Shown: piece by piece, positions 45,012 to 54,171 of the stretch
Layout of the letters: the number at the start of each line of letters is the position of its first letter
Position numbering within the stretch: the first letter of the stretch is position 1
Source: Gammaproteobacteria bacterium
GTDB lineage: Bacteria > Pseudomonadota > Gammaproteobacteria > Pseudomonadales > UBA5518
Length of the DNA: 64,000 nucleotides
Direction of reading: 5' to 3'
Assembly (NCBI GenBank): GCA_016705365.1
Contig: JADIYI010000008.1
Span: 868,001 to 932,000, forward strand
The notes under the pieces: generated by a model
Seen by the model: the letters and a program-made list of their open reading frames with translations, nothing else
Told to the model about the DNA's origin: nothing
The model's database searches: none
Program-made: the position numbers and the translations under genes

Positions 45012-46571
45012 ATGCAAGACTGGTATGAATTTTATGGCCTGGATCGCGACCCATTCGCGGAAGGAGGCATGCACGGGCTTTTTTATCCGGGCGGTGCGCG
45101 CCAGGAAATGGTTGAGCAGCTGCTGCATCTGGCGCGCTATTCCGACAGCACGCTGCTGATCTGCGGGGCAGCTGGTGCCGGCAAGACGGCAATGTTGCGT
45201 CATTTCGTGGCGCAGTCGGCTTCGGATACCAGGGCTTGCGTTGTCGAGGCCGCGCTGCTCGACAGCCCCGAGAGATTGCTGGGCAGGATTCTCGCAGGCT
45301 TTGGTATCGAATCCATCGTGGGAGTGACGCTGGAGGGCGGCCTCGGGAGTCTCGAGGAGGCTGTTGTCGCGCGTCATGCGAATGGTTTGCAGAGCTGGAT
45401 TCTGCTCGACGACGCGCAGCATTTGCACGCCGATGCGCTGATGCTGCTGCCGCGTCTGCTGCAGCACACGGGTTCGAGGGCAAGACTGATCCTGTTCGCG
45501 GAGCCGCAATGGCAGCAGACGCTGCAGCAGGTGTTGCCGGAAGATACGCAGTTGCACGTGCTGGAACTCACCCCGTTCGATCGTGGCGAGAGCTATGCGT
45601 ATATCCACTACCGCCTGAAAACCGCAGGCCTGGAGGTGGAGCCACCGTTCAATGCCGGTGAATTCGAGGAGATCCATCGGCAGTCGGCGGGCTTGCCGGG
45701 CCGCATAAATGCCCTGGCGCGCAAGGTGCTGACCGACGCGGTGGTCGAGGTGGAACAACCGTTGTCGTCCCTGCCGTTGTGGCACTTCGGCGTGGTGGCG
45801 GCGACGCTGCTCGCTCTGTTGCTGCTTTACATGTGGGGCTCTCTGGACGAGGAGCCGCAACCGCATCCGACCCCCCGGTCAGGTGTGGTCGAGCGTGGTG
45901 CTGCGGAACTTGCGGAGCCGGTCACGATCGCACCGGAGGAACCCGTACGTGATGTCCGGCAGGTACCGTCGGCAGAGACGGGGGATGGTCTGGGCACCAC
46001 AGAGTTGCATCAGCAGCTCGCGCATGCGGTGGACATTCCCGCAGGCCAGGATGTCGCTTCGCAAGCGAGCGAGACCGCCGTTATCGAAGAACCGGCCGGC
46101 AGTGTGGCGGTTGCAACATCCGCTGGCGACGCCGGAGCGTCGACGGATGGCTCCGCAGCGGAGCGGGAAGTTCCGCTGGCGTCCGAGCCCAGGTCTGCGC
46201 CAGAGGCGCGACCTGCGGTCGCGGAGAAGAGTTTCGTGTATCGCGATGGGATGCGCGCGGGTGGCGAGTTGAGTGCCGATGAACAGTATCTGCTCGGACT
46301 CGAGGGTTCCCACTACCTGATCCAGATAATGGGTTCCGATGACGAGGCAAAAGTCCGCGCATTCGCCGCACGTCAGCGCCTTGCGCTCCGGCAATTTCGC
46401 AAGCTGCACAACGGCGCCGAATGGTATGCCCTGGTGCATGGCGACTTTAGCGATCGGGCCAGCGCCGAACGCACGCTCGAAGAACTTCCCGAAAGCATGC
46501 GCAGAGCGCGGCCCTGGGTGCGGCGCGCGGATACGGTTCAAGCCGAGATACGCCAGGCGCTGACGCCGTGA
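45012..46571 (+). CDS. damX: DamX-like cell division protein (AAA ATPase plus SPOR domain)
   Basis: A 519-aa protein. The N-terminal ExeA/AAA-type ATPase domain has FYGLDRDPFAEGG, Walker A CGAAGAGKTAML and Walker B SWILLDDAQHLH. A membrane helix follows near residues 257-277 (HFGVVAATLLALLLLYMWG), then a long acidic Ala/Glu/Pro linker and a C-terminal SPOR domain (about 430-505, HYLIQIMGSDDEAKVRAFAARQ). Septal peptidoglycan binding is expected. It follows aroB by 23 bases as in other gammaproteobacteria. Confidence 0.92.
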   Translation: MQDWYEFYGLDRDPFAEGGMHGLFYPGGARQEMVEQLLHLARYSDSTLLICGAAGAGKTAMLRHFVAQSASDTRACVVEAALLDSPERLLGRILAGFGIESIVGVTLEGGLGSLEEAVVARHANGLQSWILLDDAQHLHADALMLLPRLLQHTGSRARLILFAEPQWQQTLQQVLPEDTQLHVLELTPFDRGESYAYIHYRLKTAGLEVEPPFNAGEFEEIHRQSAGLPGRINALARKVLTDAVVEVEQPLSSLPLWHFGVVAATLLALLLLYMWGSLDEEPQPHPTPRSGVVERGAAELAEPVTIAPEEPVRDVRQVPSAETGDGLGTTELHQQLAHAVDIPAGQDVASQASETAVIEEPAGSVAVATSAGDAGASTDGSAAEREVPLASEPRSAPEARPAVAEKSFVYRDGMRAGGELSADEQYLLGLEGSHYLIQIMGSDDEAKVRAFAARQRLALRQFRKLHNGAEWYALVHGDFSDRASAERTLEELPESMRRARPWVRRADTVQAEIRQALTP

Positions 46572-46598
46572 TGTGTGGGTGGCCTTGCGCTTGGTGGT

Positions 46599-46627
46599 TT
46601 GTAGGCGACGGACTGCCTGTGTAGAAT
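46599..46627 (+). promoter_or_regulatory. probable hemE promoter
   Basis: TTGTAG (46599-46604), 17 bases, TAGAAT (46622-46627), giving a leader of about 33 bases before ATG 46667. Confidence 0.6.
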
Positions 46628-46666
46628 CGCGACCCCTGCCCGATTGCACGATGCCACGAGTAATGC

Positions 46667-47728
46667 ATGCCCGCCATCAAGAATGACCGCTTCCTGCGCG
46701 CACTGCGCCGCGAACCCGTTGACCGCACGCCGGTCTGGATCATGCGCCAGGCTGGTCGCTATCTGCCCGAGTATCGAGAGACGAGAGCGCGCGCCGGCGG
46801 CATCATCGAACTGTTCCGCAACCCGGAGCTTGCCTGCGAGGTCACTCTGCAACCGCTGGAGCGATTCGATCTCGATGCCGCAATCCTGTTCTCCGATATC
46901 CTGACCGTACCCGACGCGATGGGTCTCGGTCTGTATTTCGAGGCCGGCGAGGGGCCGCGGTTTCGCAAGCCGGTGCGTACCGCGGCAGACATCGATGCAT
47001 TGCCGGTGCTCGATCCCGGACGCGATCTCGGCTACGTGATGGATGCGGTGAGAACCATCGTCCGCGCACTGGACGGGCGAGTACCCCTTATCGGCTTTTC
47101 GGGTAGTCCCTGGACGCTTGCGACCTATATGGTCGAGGGCGGCTCGACGCGTGATTTCGCGCGGATCAAGACGCTGGCATTTGCGGAACCGCGGCTCATG
47201 CATCGGTTGCTGGCGCTCGTGGCGGATGCAGTGACCGCCTACCTCGAGGCGCAGGTGATCGCAGGTGCGAGCGCATTGCAGATTTTCGATACCTGGGGCG
47301 GCGTGCTGGGACATGCGGCGTACCGCGAGTTCTCGTTGCAGTACATGGCGCGGATCGTGGCGGGTTTGCGCGCCGGGCCGGCGGGCGCCGTGCCGGTGAT
47401 CCTGTTCACCAAGGGCGGAGGGATCTGGATCGATGATATAGCGGCTACCGGCTGCGATTGCATCGGACTCGACTGGACCGCGGACCTGGGTGCGGCGCGG
47501 CGCCATACCGGCAGTCGCGTGGCGCTGCAGGGAAACATGGATCCGGCGATATTGCGCGCGCCGCCGCAACGCATTCGCCGCGAAGTTGCAGCGCTGCTCG
47601 ATTCGTATGGACCCGGCGCCGGTCATGTTTTCAATCTGGGGCACGGCATCACTCCCGATATCGACCCCGAGCGCGTGCGCGCGCTGGTCGATGCGGTGCG
47701 CGAGCTGTCACCTGCCTACCACGGTTGA
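46667..47728 (+). CDS. hemE: uroporphyrinogen decarboxylase
   Basis: It removes four carboxyl groups from uroporphyrinogen III to give coproporphyrinogen III. It is 353 aa with both signature regions: WIMRQAGRYLPEYRE (substrate Arg) and GFSGSPWTLATYMVEG. The catalytic Asp lies in AILFSDILTVPDAMG, and FNLGHGITPDIDPERV closes the barrel. ATG 46667 is in frame; an overlapping ATG 4 bases earlier opens only a tiny frame. It is convergent with cysE. Confidence 0.97.
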   Translation: MPAIKNDRFLRALRREPVDRTPVWIMRQAGRYLPEYRETRARAGGIIELFRNPELACEVTLQPLERFDLDAAILFSDILTVPDAMGLGLYFEAGEGPRFRKPVRTAADIDALPVLDPGRDLGYVMDAVRTIVRALDGRVPLIGFSGSPWTLATYMVEGGSTRDFARIKTLAFAEPRLMHRLLALVADAVTAYLEAQVIAGASALQIFDTWGGVLGHAAYREFSLQYMARIVAGLRAGPAGAVPVILFTKGGGIWIDDIAATGCDCIGLDWTADLGAARRHTGSRVALQGNMDPAILRAPPQRIRREVAALLDSYGPGAGHVFNLGHGITPDIDPERVRALVDAVRELSPAYHG

Positions 47729-47792
47729 TCGAGCTTCAGTGCTCTCCGCTGGCGTGTCTGACATCAGTCCATGAGCGAGATGCGATTTCCCG

Positions 47793-48641
47793 TCATTGCT
47801 CCTGCGCAGCGTGCGGAGCGAGATTTTCCATATCGGATGCCAGCGCATGGTTCATGTCGAGCGAGGGTGATTCGCTGCACGGCTTGCCGACAACGCGAGC
47901 GGGTATGCCGGCCACCGTGGTGTGCGGCGGGACGTTGGCGAGCACCACGCTTCCGGCACTGACCTTGGCGCCTTCGCCGATGCGGATATTGCCGAGAATC
48001 TTGGCGCCGGCACCGATCAGCACCCCATCGGCAACCTTGGGGTGACGATCGCCGCTCTCCTTGCCGGTGCCGCCGAGCGTTACCGACTGCATCATCGAGA
48101 CATTGTCGCCGACCACGGCAGTTTCACCGATGACTACGCCGGTTGCGTGATCGAGCAGTATGCCGCGTCCGATGACGGCGGCGGGGTGAATATCCACCGC
48201 GAACTCGCAGGACATGCGGTTTTGCAGAAACAGCGCCAGCGGACGGCGGTCCTGCTGCCACAGCCAGTGTGCGATGCGATAGGACTGCAAGGCATGGAAA
48301 CCCTTGAAGAACAGGAACGCGACCGCATGGTCGGGGCAGGCGGAGTCACGCTGTTGCACCGCCAGCAGGTCGCAACGGATCGCGGAACCGATGCCCGGAT
48401 CGCTGGCGAATGCCTGTTCGATGACTTCGCGGACCAGCAGCGCCGGCGCTGTCGGGCTGTCGAGATTCTGGGCAAGATGGAAACTGAGCGATGCTTCGAG
48501 TGAATCGTGATTCAGAATGGTCGCGTGCAGAAAACTCGCCAGCATCGGTTCCTGTCGGGCGGCACGCTGCGTCGACTCGCGGATCGACAACCACACCGGA
48601 TCCCCGTGCTTCGTCGATCGAACCCGTTTTGCACCTGACAT
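47793..48641 (-). CDS. cysE: serine O-acetyltransferase CysE
   Basis: It acetylates L-serine for cysteine synthesis. It is 282 aa from ATG 48641, which has GGAG 7 bases upstream. The N-terminal helical domain is followed by a left-handed parallel beta-helix: DIHPAAVIGRGILLDHATGVVIGETAVVGDNVSMMQSVTLGG, HPKVADGVLIGAGAKILGNI. The loop with catalytic Asp/His (LLDHATG) is intact. The C-terminal tail should bind cysteine synthase. The frame stays open far upstream through unrelated antisense sequence; that part is not the gene. Confidence 0.95.
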   Translation of the reverse strand: MSGAKRVRSTKHGDPVWLSIRESTQRAARQEPMLASFLHATILNHDSLEASLSFHLAQNLDSPTAPALLVREVIEQAFASDPGIGSAIRCDLLAVQQRDSACPDHAVAFLFFKGFHALQSYRIAHWLWQQDRRPLALFLQNRMSCEFAVDIHPAAVIGRGILLDHATGVVIGETAVVGDNVSMMQSVTLGGTGKESGDRHPKVADGVLIGAGAKILGNIRIGEGAKVSAGSVVLANVPPHTTVAGIPARVVGKPCSESPSLDMNHALASDMENLAPHAAQEQ

Positions 48642-48824
48642 CGGTTGCTCCGCTACGCAGTGGTCGGGAAGACAGGGTATCCGAGCGCGTGGTGGATGAC
48701 AAAAGCAAGCACGCCCCGCTACGGACAGCCAAGTGCGCCAGACTCCCGGGATAATGGCGCGGTCATGGCGGGTAGTGTGTAAGCTGATCGATTGTGACCA
48801 CAACCGGAGCGGGTAGGAAGAGCG

Positions 48825-49547
48825 ATGCGCAAGGATCTCAGGCCTTATTGGGTAAAGCGGATATACCTGCTGTATCGCAGCTGGTATGCGGAGCATTTCC
48901 TGCGTCCGTGTTTCGAACACCTCGGCCGGCACGGTACCTACATGAAACCGTGGTATGTGCAGGTAGCGGGGCCGAACATCACGCTGGGAGATTGCGCAAC
49001 CGTGATCGGAGATGTCGACAAGCGGGTGTCGATTGCCGTGTGGGGGCGCGCGCCGGGACAAGGGCGTATCAGCATCGGGAACTATGCGCTGATCACGCCA
49101 GGCGTGCGTATCAGCGCCAGCGACCTGATCGAGATCGGCGACAGCTGCATGATCGCGAGTGGCGCCTACATCACGGACTCCGACTGGCACGGCATCTACG
49201 ATCGTATCGAGCGCAACACCGAGCCGCGTCCGATACGCATTGGCAACAATGTCTGGATTGGCGATCGCGCCACCGTCCTCAAGGGCGTGACCATAGGGGA
49301 CAACAGCATCGTCGGCGCTTCCGCGGTGGTTTCGCACGATGTACCGGCGAATGTCGTGGTGGCCGGAAACCCGGCCCGCGTGGTCAAGCAGCTCGATCCC
49401 GATCGTCCGTTTGTGACCAGGGCCAATTTCTACGCTGATCCGCACGCACTCGATGCGGAGTCTGACAGGCTCGACCGGGAGTTTCTGCGCGATAACACGC
49501 TTCTCAATTGGTTGCGCTCGCTGCTGTTTCCGGGTATCGGGGACTAG
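48825..49547 (+). CDS. hexapeptide-repeat (LbH) acyltransferase
   Basis: A 240-aa protein with a short basic N-terminal helix (KDLRPYWVKRIYLLYRSWYAEHFLRP). A left-handed beta-helix follows: ISIGNYALITPGVRISASDLIEIGDSCMIASGAYITDSDWHG, then IRIGNNVWIGDRATVLKGVTIGDNSIVGASAVV. This is the WbbJ/maltose-acetyltransferase fold, so O-acetylation of a sugar or lipid head group is likely. The substrate is unknown. GGAAGAG-type sequence precedes ATG 48825. It is divergent from cysE. Confidence 0.87.
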   Translation: MRKDLRPYWVKRIYLLYRSWYAEHFLRPCFEHLGRHGTYMKPWYVQVAGPNITLGDCATVIGDVDKRVSIAVWGRAPGQGRISIGNYALITPGVRISASDLIEIGDSCMIASGAYITDSDWHGIYDRIERNTEPRPIRIGNNVWIGDRATVLKGVTIGDNSIVGASAVVSHDVPANVVVAGNPARVVKQLDPDRPFVTRANFYADPHALDAESDRLDREFLRDNTLLNWLRSLLFPGIGD

Positions 49548-49579
49548 AGTTCGTCGCGTGCGGAGTTTTGGGATGAGCG

Positions 49580-50278
49580 CTAGATCGCCCGAGCCAGGCA
49601 CCAGACGCGGACCTCGCGGGCGCCAGCGGTGAGCATGGCGGCACTGATGGCGTCGGCGGTCGCGCCGGTAGTAACGACGTCGTCGATCAGGGCCACACGC
49701 AAGCCCGCGCAGGAACCGGCGCGAAACGCGCCACGCAGATTCGCGCGTCGCGCAGCCGCGGTCAGATTTTTCTGATCGGGTGTTTGCCGCACCCGTTCCA
49801 CCAATCCTGCCTGCAGATTCTGCCGCAGGCCGTGGGCAACGATCCGCGCAATGCGTTCCGCCTGATTGAAACCCCGCTCGCTGCGCCGGCGTGGATGCAG
49901 TGGCACGGGCACCAGGACAAATTCTCCGGGCGCCGGGGCGCCCAGCGTGATGAGGCGCTGCACCAGCAGTTGTGACAGAAGACGACCGCTCGCCAGGTCC
50001 GCGTTGAACTTGAAACGCGATATCAGCTGCCGCACCGGGTAGGTATATCGAAGTGCCGCCACGCAGGCGGCAAAATGCGGCGCTTTGCTCAGGCAGTGAC
50101 CACAGGCAGCGGATTGCGCGTCTGGCAGCGGCATCGCGCAGCGTGGGCAACCGTGTTCGTTCCACGGCAGGTCGTTGGCGCAGGGGGTGCAAAGATCCCG
50201 CGGCTGCCCTGAAGCGGTTCCACAAAGGATGCAGGTGCCTGGCAGCAGGCGATCGACCCAGCCGAACTCGTAAACCAT
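49580..50278 (-). CDS. comF: ComF family phosphoribosyltransferase-like protein
   Basis: A 232-aa protein. The N-terminal zinc-ribbon-like cysteines (CILCG, CTPC, CPRCAMPL, CGHC) are followed by a type I phosphoribosyltransferase domain with the PRPP loop VALIDDVVTTGATADA and RRRSERGFNQAERIA. ComF acts in competence DNA uptake or recombination; a double zinc ribbon plus PRTase is the usual form. ATG 50278 (MVYEFGWVDRLL) is preferred; ATG 50305 is possible. Its start codon lies inside the BirA operator of the divergent bio operon. Confidence 0.9.
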   Translation of the reverse strand: MVYEFGWVDRLLPGTCILCGTASGQPRDLCTPCANDLPWNEHGCPRCAMPLPDAQSAACGHCLSKAPHFAACVAALRYTYPVRQLISRFKFNADLASGRLLSQLLVQRLITLGAPAPGEFVLVPVPLHPRRRSERGFNQAERIARIVAHGLRQNLQAGLVERVRQTPDQKNLTAAARRANLRGAFRAGSCAGLRVALIDDVVTTGATADAISAAMLTAGAREVRVWCLARAI

Positions 50279-50300
50279 TGGAATCCATTCCGGTTGACAA
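50268..50300. promoter_or_regulatory. BirA (biotin) operator
   Basis: TCGTAAACC (50268-50276), 15-base spacer, GGTTGACAA (50292-50300). Each half matches the BirA consensus TTGTAAACC / GGTTTACAA at 8 of 9 positions, at the known spacing. The right half contains TTGACA (50294-50299), a perfect -35 for bioB; the -10 at 17 bases (GAAACT, 50317-50322) is weak. Biotinoyl-AMP-loaded BirA would block this promoter. Confidence 0.85.
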
Positions 50301-50310
50301 GCCATCGAGG

Positions 50311-50330
50311 CGGGCCGAAACTTCGGCCCG
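50311..50330. repeat. perfect 9-bp inverted repeat in the bioB leader
   Basis: CGGGCCGAA (50311-50319), AC, TTCGGCCCG (50322-50330). It overlaps the inferred -10 and start point of bioB, so it may be a further operator or an RNA hairpin. Confidence 0.6.
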
Positions 50331-50357
50331 GTCAAAAGCGAACATAAGGGCAAAGTG

Positions 50358-51404
50358 ATGGGCAATGCAAGTGATGCGGGCGCACTGCGTCATGACTGGA
50401 GCCGACAGGACGCGGAGGCGTTGTTTGCGCTGCCATTCAACGATTTGCTGTTTCGGGCCCACGCTGTGCATCGCCGCTTCTTCGATCCGCAGGCGGTGCA
50501 GGTGAGCACCCTGCTTTCGATCAAGACCGGCGCATGCCCCGAGGACTGCGCCTATTGTCCGCAGAGCACGCGTTTCGATACCGGGCTCGATGTCGAGCAG
50601 TTGATGGAAGTCGAGAGGGTGCTGGAATCGGCGCGGGCGGCACGGGCTGCCGGCGCCTCGCGCTTTTGCATGGGCGCGGCATGGCGCTCCCCAAAGGACC
50701 GCGATCTGCCGCTGCTCGGCGCGATGGTGCGCGGCGTCAAGGCGCTTGGCCTGGAGACCTGCATGACACTCGGGATGATCGATGCGGAGCAGGCCCGCGA
50801 ACTGGCTCGGGCGGGGCTCGACTACTACAACCACAATATCGACACCTCGCCCGAGTACTATCGGGAAATCATCACGACGCGCAATTTCCAGCAGCGGCTC
50901 GACACCCTGGCGCATGTGCGTGAAGCCGGAATGAAGGTCTGCAGTGGTGGCATAGTGGGAATGGGTGAGGCGCGCGAGGATCGGGCAGGAATGCTCCACG
51001 CGCTCGCGACCCTCCCGGTGCACCCCGAGAGCGTACCGGTAAACTTGCTGGTGCGGGTTGCCGGCACACCGCTGGCCGATGCCGCCGGGCTGGATCCGCT
51101 CGAGTTCGTGCGCACCATCGCGGTGGCGCGGATCCTGATGCCGGCCTCGCACGTGCGTTTGTCCGCCGGTCGTGAAAACATGAGCGACGAGCTGCAGGCG
51201 CTGGCTTTCTTTGCCGGAGCAAATTCGATTTTCCATGGCGCGAAGTTGCTGACCACGTCGAACCCGGAGAGTCAGCGGGATATCGAGCTGTTCCAGCGCC
51301 TCGGGCTTCACCCCGAACATCACGCCATGGTTGCCGATGATGTCGCGATTCCGGGAACGTCCGCGCTGGCGGAGCCGCGCTTCTACGATGCCGCGGCACG
51401 CTGA
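50358..51404 (+). CDS. bioB: biotin synthase BioB
   Basis: A radical-SAM enzyme of 348 aa that inserts sulfur into dethiobiotin. The [4Fe-4S] motif C-x3-C-x2-C is Cys60/Cys64/Cys67 in GACPEDCAYCPQ. YYNHNIDTSPEYY and ICSGGIVGMGE-like CSGGIVGMGE carry cluster and SAM contacts, and RLSAGREN the [2Fe-2S] Arg. ATG 50358 has AAGGG 7 bases upstream; a GTG one codon earlier is less likely. First gene of the bio operon. Confidence 0.98.
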   Translation: MGNASDAGALRHDWSRQDAEALFALPFNDLLFRAHAVHRRFFDPQAVQVSTLLSIKTGACPEDCAYCPQSTRFDTGLDVEQLMEVERVLESARAARAAGASRFCMGAAWRSPKDRDLPLLGAMVRGVKALGLETCMTLGMIDAEQARELARAGLDYYNHNIDTSPEYYREIITTRNFQQRLDTLAHVREAGMKVCSGGIVGMGEAREDRAGMLHALATLPVHPESVPVNLLVRVAGTPLADAAGLDPLEFVRTIAVARILMPASHVRLSAGRENMSDELQALAFFAGANSIFHGAKLLTTSNPESQRDIELFQRLGLHPEHHAMVADDVAIPGTSALAEPRFYDAAAR

Positions 51405-51415
51405 GACCACGCACC

Positions 51416-52582
51416 ATGAGCGCCGGCGGGTTCGCCACGCTGCCCGCGGAGATTGCCGCCAGACGCAGCGCGGGCCTGTTCCGCGAGCGACGGGTACTGG
51501 ATTCGCCTGTCGGCCCCGAGATGCGTCTCGACGGCAAACCGGTCCTCGCATTCTGCAGCAATGATTACCTTGGGCTGGCCAATGATCCCCGGGTGATCTT
51601 CGCGCTGCAGGAGGGCGCCGCGCGTTACGGCGCCGGCAGTGGCGCTTCGCATCTGGTCTGCGGTCACAGCCGTATCCATCATGAGCTCGAAGAGGCGCTC
51701 GCGGCATTCACGGGACGCGAGCGGGCGTTGCTGTTCTCCAGCGGTTATGCCGCGAATATCGGTGTGGCAGGCGCGTTGCTTGGCAAGCACGATGCGATAT
51801 TCCAGGATCGCCTGAACCACGCTTCGCTGATTGATGGCGGCTTGCTGTGCGGCGCGCGTTTCCAGCGCTTTGCGCATGTGGATGCCGCCGATCTGGAGCG
51901 CCGTCTTGCACGCAGTTCCGCGCGCCGCTCGCTGGTCGCCGTCGACGGCGTCTTCAGCATGGACGGTGACGAGGCACCACTGGGCGAACTTGCCACACTG
52001 AGCGCCCGCTACGGAGCCTGGCTCTACGTTGACGATGCGCACGGCTTCGGTGTGCTGGGAGCCGCGGGAGGCGGAAGCCTGGAAAAGCAGGGGCTCGGAC
52101 AGCAGCAGGTGCCGCTGCTGATGGCTACGCTGGGCAAGAGCCTCGGTACGGCCGGTGCTTTCGTGGCTGGGAGCAAGGATGCCGTGGAGGCATTGGTGCA
52201 GCACGCACGCACCTATATCTACACCACGGCAATGCCGCCGGCGATTGCGGCCGCCGCTCTGGCCAGCCTCGGTATCGCAGCCGAGGAAAGCTGGCGACGC
52301 ACGCATCTTGCACGCTTGGTGAGTCGTTTTCGTGCCGGAGCGAGCGCGCTCGGCCTGGCGCTTTTACCTTCCCTAACCCCGATCCAACCCATCGTGCTGG
52401 GCGATTCGGCAACCGCGCTCGATTGGTCGGCGCGGCTGCTCGAGCGCGGGGTCCTGGTCACTGCAATCAGGCCGCCCACGGTGCCGCGTGACACGGCGCG
52501 ATTGCGTATTACGCTGAGCGCGGCGCACAGCGCGACCCAGGTCGATCGCTTGCTGGATGCGCTCGATGCGGTGCGCCGATGA
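51416..52582 (+). CDS. bioF: 8-amino-7-oxononanoate synthase BioF
   Basis: A PLP enzyme of 388 aa that condenses pimeloyl-ACP with alanine. SNDYLGLANDP, GSGASHLVCGHSRIHHELE, VDDAHGFGVLG and the PLP lysine in MATLGKSLGTAGAF are all present. It starts 11 bases after bioB and overlaps the next gene by 4 bases, so the operon is translationally tight. Confidence 0.97.
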   Translation: MSAGGFATLPAEIAARRSAGLFRERRVLDSPVGPEMRLDGKPVLAFCSNDYLGLANDPRVIFALQEGAARYGAGSGASHLVCGHSRIHHELEEALAAFTGRERALLFSSGYAANIGVAGALLGKHDAIFQDRLNHASLIDGGLLCGARFQRFAHVDAADLERRLARSSARRSLVAVDGVFSMDGDEAPLGELATLSARYGAWLYVDDAHGFGVLGAAGGGSLEKQGLGQQQVPLLMATLGKSLGTAGAFVAGSKDAVEALVQHARTYIYTTAMPPAIAAAALASLGIAAEESWRRTHLARLVSRFRAGASALGLALLPSLTPIQPIVLGDSATALDWSARLLERGVLVTAIRPPTVPRDTARLRITLSAAHSATQVDRLLDALDAVRR

Positions 52583-54171
52583 ACTGCGTGCCTGACAAGG
52601 CTGTCGCCGGGCAGGTGTTGCACCAGGCGCAGGTGTCGGCACCGGATTATGTGCTGCTGCACGGCTGGGGCAGCAATGCGCGGGTGATGGGTGCGCTGGC
52701 TGCGGAGCTTGGCGGTGATTGTCCTGTCAGTGTGCTCGATCTGCCTGGTTTCGGGGCTGGAGCCGAGCAGGAGTTCCCCGTGGATCCGCAGTCGCTGATC
52801 GACTGGCTGCGCCAGCGGGTACCGGCAGGCGCCGTCCTGGTCGGATGGTCATTGGGCGGCGCGATCGCGCTGCTGTTTGCCCACGCCTTCCCCGGGCATC
52901 TGCGTGCAGTGGTGACCATCGCGACCAATCCTCGCTTTCTGCGGGCGACGGACTGGCCATACGCCATGGATCCCATCGAGTTCGCGGCGTTTCGCGCCGC
53001 CTTCGCGTGTGATCGGGTAACAGGCTTTGGCAGGTTCGCGGCATTGCAGGCCCGCGGTGACCAGAAGTCACGCGAAGTATTGCGCCAGTTGCGCAGTTCA
53101 GCCGCCCGCAATGCGCGGAGCGAGGATCTGCTGCGCGCGCTGGACCTGCTGGCAACACTGGATCTGCGCGCGGTGCTGGCTGAACTGGATTTACCGGTTC
53201 TGCATATCCTCGGCGAGCGCGATGCACTGGTTCCGTGCGCGGTGGGCAATGAGTGCCTGAGACTGCAGCCGCACGCGAGCGTGTGGCTGGCGCAAGGTGT
53301 GTCGCACGCGCCGTTCCTTACGCGCGCCAGGGCGGTCGGTGCGCGTATTCTCGAGTTCGTGCATGGCCGTGGAGAGCAGGACAAGGCGCAGCAGCGCAAC
53401 AAGGCCGATGTTGCGCGTTCCTTTGGGCGTGCGGCGCCCGGTTACGAGGCGGCGGCTCATCTGCAGCGCATGAGCGGCGAGGCACTGCTGGACATGCTGC
53501 CTGCAAACGCGCCGGCCACGGTGCTCGATATCGGGAGCGGTACCGGCTATTTCGCTTCCGCGCTGAGCGGGCGATATCCGGCGGCCTGCACCATCGGTCT
53601 CGATATTGCGGAGCCAATGGTACGTGCGGCCCGTGCGCAGCATGGTGGAAAACTGCAGGGTTTGTGCGCGGATGCCGAGCAGTTGCCGCTCGCGGACGCA
53701 TCGGTGGATGTGATTTTCTCCAATCTGGCATTGCAGTGGTGCGAGGATTTGCCTGGCGCAATGCGCGAGATATCGCGGGTGCTCGCGTGCGGCGGACGGG
53801 CCGCCATCTGTACCCTGGGTGCCGATACCCTGTGGGAACTGCGCGCCGCCTGGCGCACCGTGGACCGGAGCGTGCACGTCAATCGCTTTGCGACTACCCG
53901 GGCGATCGCCGATGCCGCAACCGGGGCCGGTCTGGAGGTGCTCGTATTGCACCATTGCAACCACTTGGTGCGCTACCCCGATGTGCGGGCATTGGCGCGC
54001 GAGTTGCGCCAGCTTGGAGCCCACAACCTGAATCGAGGACGTCGTGGCGGGTTGTCAGGGCGCGCCACCTGGGAACAGTTGCACCACGCCTACCAGCCTT
54101 TCGCCGGCCCGGCGGGTATTCCCGCGACCTATCAGCTGGTATGGATGGAGTTGAAAAAGGCGCATGACTGA
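52579..54171 (+). CDS. bioHC: bifunctional biotin protein BioH-BioC fusion
   Basis: A 530-aa two-domain protein. Residues 1-262 are BioH, the carboxylesterase that removes the methyl from pimeloyl-ACP methyl ester: HGWG at 28-31, Ser91 in VGWSLGG, Asp215 in ERDALVP and His243 in SHAPF. Residues about 272-530 are BioC, the SAM methyltransferase that masks malonyl-ACP: motif I VLDIGSGTGY (315-324) and FSNLALQWCED. The order BioH then BioC joins the enzymes that open and close pimelate synthesis. Such fusions are known from Saccharophagus and Teredinibacter. It overlaps bioF by 4 bases and bioD by 8. Confidence 0.95.
   Translation: MNCVPDKAVAGQVLHQAQVSAPDYVLLHGWGSNARVMGALAAELGGDCPVSVLDLPGFGAGAEQEFPVDPQSLIDWLRQRVPAGAVLVGWSLGGAIALLFAHAFPGHLRAVVTIATNPRFLRATDWPYAMDPIEFAAFRAAFACDRVTGFGRFAALQARGDQKSREVLRQLRSSAARNARSEDLLRALDLLATLDLRAVLAELDLPVLHILGERDALVPCAVGNECLRLQPHASVWLAQGVSHAPFLTRARAVGARILEFVHGRGEQDKAQQRNKADVARSFGRAAPGYEAAAHLQRMSGEALLDMLPANAPATVLDIGSGTGYFASALSGRYPAACTIGLDIAEPMVRAARAQHGGKLQGLCADAEQLPLADASVDVIFSNLALQWCEDLPGAMREISRVLACGGRAAICTLGADTLWELRAAWRTVDRSVHVNRFATTRAIADAATGAGLEVLVLHHCNHLVRYPDVRALARELRQLGAHNLNRGRRGGLSGRATWEQLHHAYQPFAGPAGIPATYQLVWMELKKAHD

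Noticed and set aside
47793..51707. Very long minus-strand open frame (about 1300 codons)
   Set aside because: Only its last 282 codons are a gene (cysE). The rest is antisense to the acyltransferase, bioB and bioF genes with arginine/histidine-rich low-similarity sequence, typical of high-GC shadow frames.
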